Below are positions 63,781 to 64,000 of a stretch of DNA of 64,000 nt, piece after piece. Position 1 is the stretch's first letter; the number at the start of each line of letters is the position of its first letter. The notes beneath the pieces are model-generated. The model worked only from the letters and a program-made list of their open reading frames with translations, was not told where the DNA came from and did not search any database. The translations under genes and the position numbers were made by a program. Source of the stretch: Nitrospira sp. (GTDB lineage: Bacteria > Nitrospirota > Nitrospiria > Nitrospirales > UBA8639); the NCBI GenBank assembly GCA_011523385.1, contig WTGX01000023.1, positions 58,078 through 122,077 of the forward strand, read 5' to 3'.

Positions 63781-63918
63781 TTAGTGTAGCCCTTCGACTT
63801 CGCTCAGGACAGGCGTAATCCGATCAGTCGCAGAGCCGAACACTTCTAGCCGCAGGACGTGGTAGCGACGGCACAATTGCTCCAGTTCAGTCGTTCGTTC
63901 TGCGATGGCTTGTATCAT
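63781..63918 (-). pseudogene. Truncated MNT-type nucleotidyltransferase
   Basis: The 45-codon frame starts MIQAIAERTTELEQLCRRYH after a GAGAGGAGA motif and has LRLEVFGSA, the start of the nucleotidyltransferase motif of minimal antitoxin-type enzymes (MNT). It then runs into the dispersed repeat (PVLSEVEG) and a stop, losing the Asp-x-Asp that should follow. The remainder of the gene is not recognisable downstream, so it is a broken copy. A HEPN partner is not seen, but the window ends 82 bp away. Confidence 0.65.
63791..63814. repeat. Dispersed repeat CCTTCGACTTCGCTCAGGACAGGC
   Basis: It matches the lptF-lptG spacer repeat at 22 of 24 bases. On the minus strand it reads CCTGTCCTGAGCGAAGTCG, translated PVLSEVEG, a peptide well known from repeat-derived misannotations. 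It sits at the point where the nucleotidyltransferase frame loses its motif. The rest of 63709-64000 holds nothing else I can support. Confidence 0.8.
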
Positions 63919-64000
63919 CAGGCTTCTCCTCTCCTGCGAATCGTTGTTTCATTATAGGGAGACTCTTCGTCTACATTAAAGCCTCACTTCTGCAAGTTGC

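Overview
The window is chromosomal DNA of a Gram-negative, diderm bacterium. LptF, LptG, LpxD, KdsC, a beta-barrel porin and a lipoprotein show an outer membrane with LPS. The gene set (NtrY/NtrX, paired Amt transporters with PII and type I glutamine synthetase, class I aldolase plus fructose-bisphosphatase, squalene/phytoene synthase, small cupredoxins, several ferredoxins) is reminiscent of Nitrospirota, but that placement is inference from content, not phylogeny. Gene density is high and most genes are housekeeping; there is no prophage, integrase, recognisable transposase or CRISPR array.

Layout. 1-5 kb: small accessory genes (DUF3386 tail, TPM protein, toxin-antitoxin pair, degenerate nucleotidyltransferase, FAD monooxygenase, lipoprotein). 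5.5-12.4 kb, minus strand: AsmA-like protein, archease, RtcB RNA ligase, MtnA and a DCC protein. 12.6-17.5 kb: HD protein, YjbQ, SYLF protein and ClpB. 17.8-28 kb: a nitrogen-assimilation island made of two divergent half-GlnE genes, glnA, amt, glnK, amt and a porin, preceded by a leader with terminator-like hairpins and a triple 15-bp repeat. 28-40 kb: beta-helix protein, Rrf2 regulator, tRNA-Ala, purN, rlmD, ntrX, ntrY, mazG, rhodanese, tRNA-Pro, ald. 40-48.9 kb: a ferredoxin trio, squalene/phytoene synthase, two cupredoxins, M48 protease, PAP2, TatD, NYN, amidase, TruA. 49-56 kb: gdh, fba, cysE, ispF, ispD, PIN-TRAM protein, fbp, DUF3108. 56-64 kb: coiled-coil protein, phosphohexomutase, kdsC, lptF-lptG-lpxD, yacG and a truncated nucleotidyltransferase.

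How the genes fit together. Ammonium would enter through the porin and Amt channels, with GlnK (Tyr51 kept) gating Amt. GlnA keeps the adenylylation tyrosine at position 397. The usual single two-domain GlnE is replaced by two divergently transcribed proteins: an AR-like half and an AT-like half whose N-terminus carries two GlnD-type ACT regions. Glutamate and alanine dehydrogenases elsewhere in the window complete a local set for nitrogen assimilation.

The other notable layer is small dispersed repeats: a MITE-like element with 13-bp terminal inverted repeats (two copies and one partial piece), a hairpin family built on a TTACAAAG core (one copy inside the amidase coding sequence), and a CTTCGACTTCGCTCAGGACAGG-type repeat that appears to have truncated a nucleotidyltransferase gene and also supplies the region before the lptG start codon. 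The split, ACT-fused GlnE pair and the hairpin-rich leader of the ammonium operon are the strongest candidates for something new.
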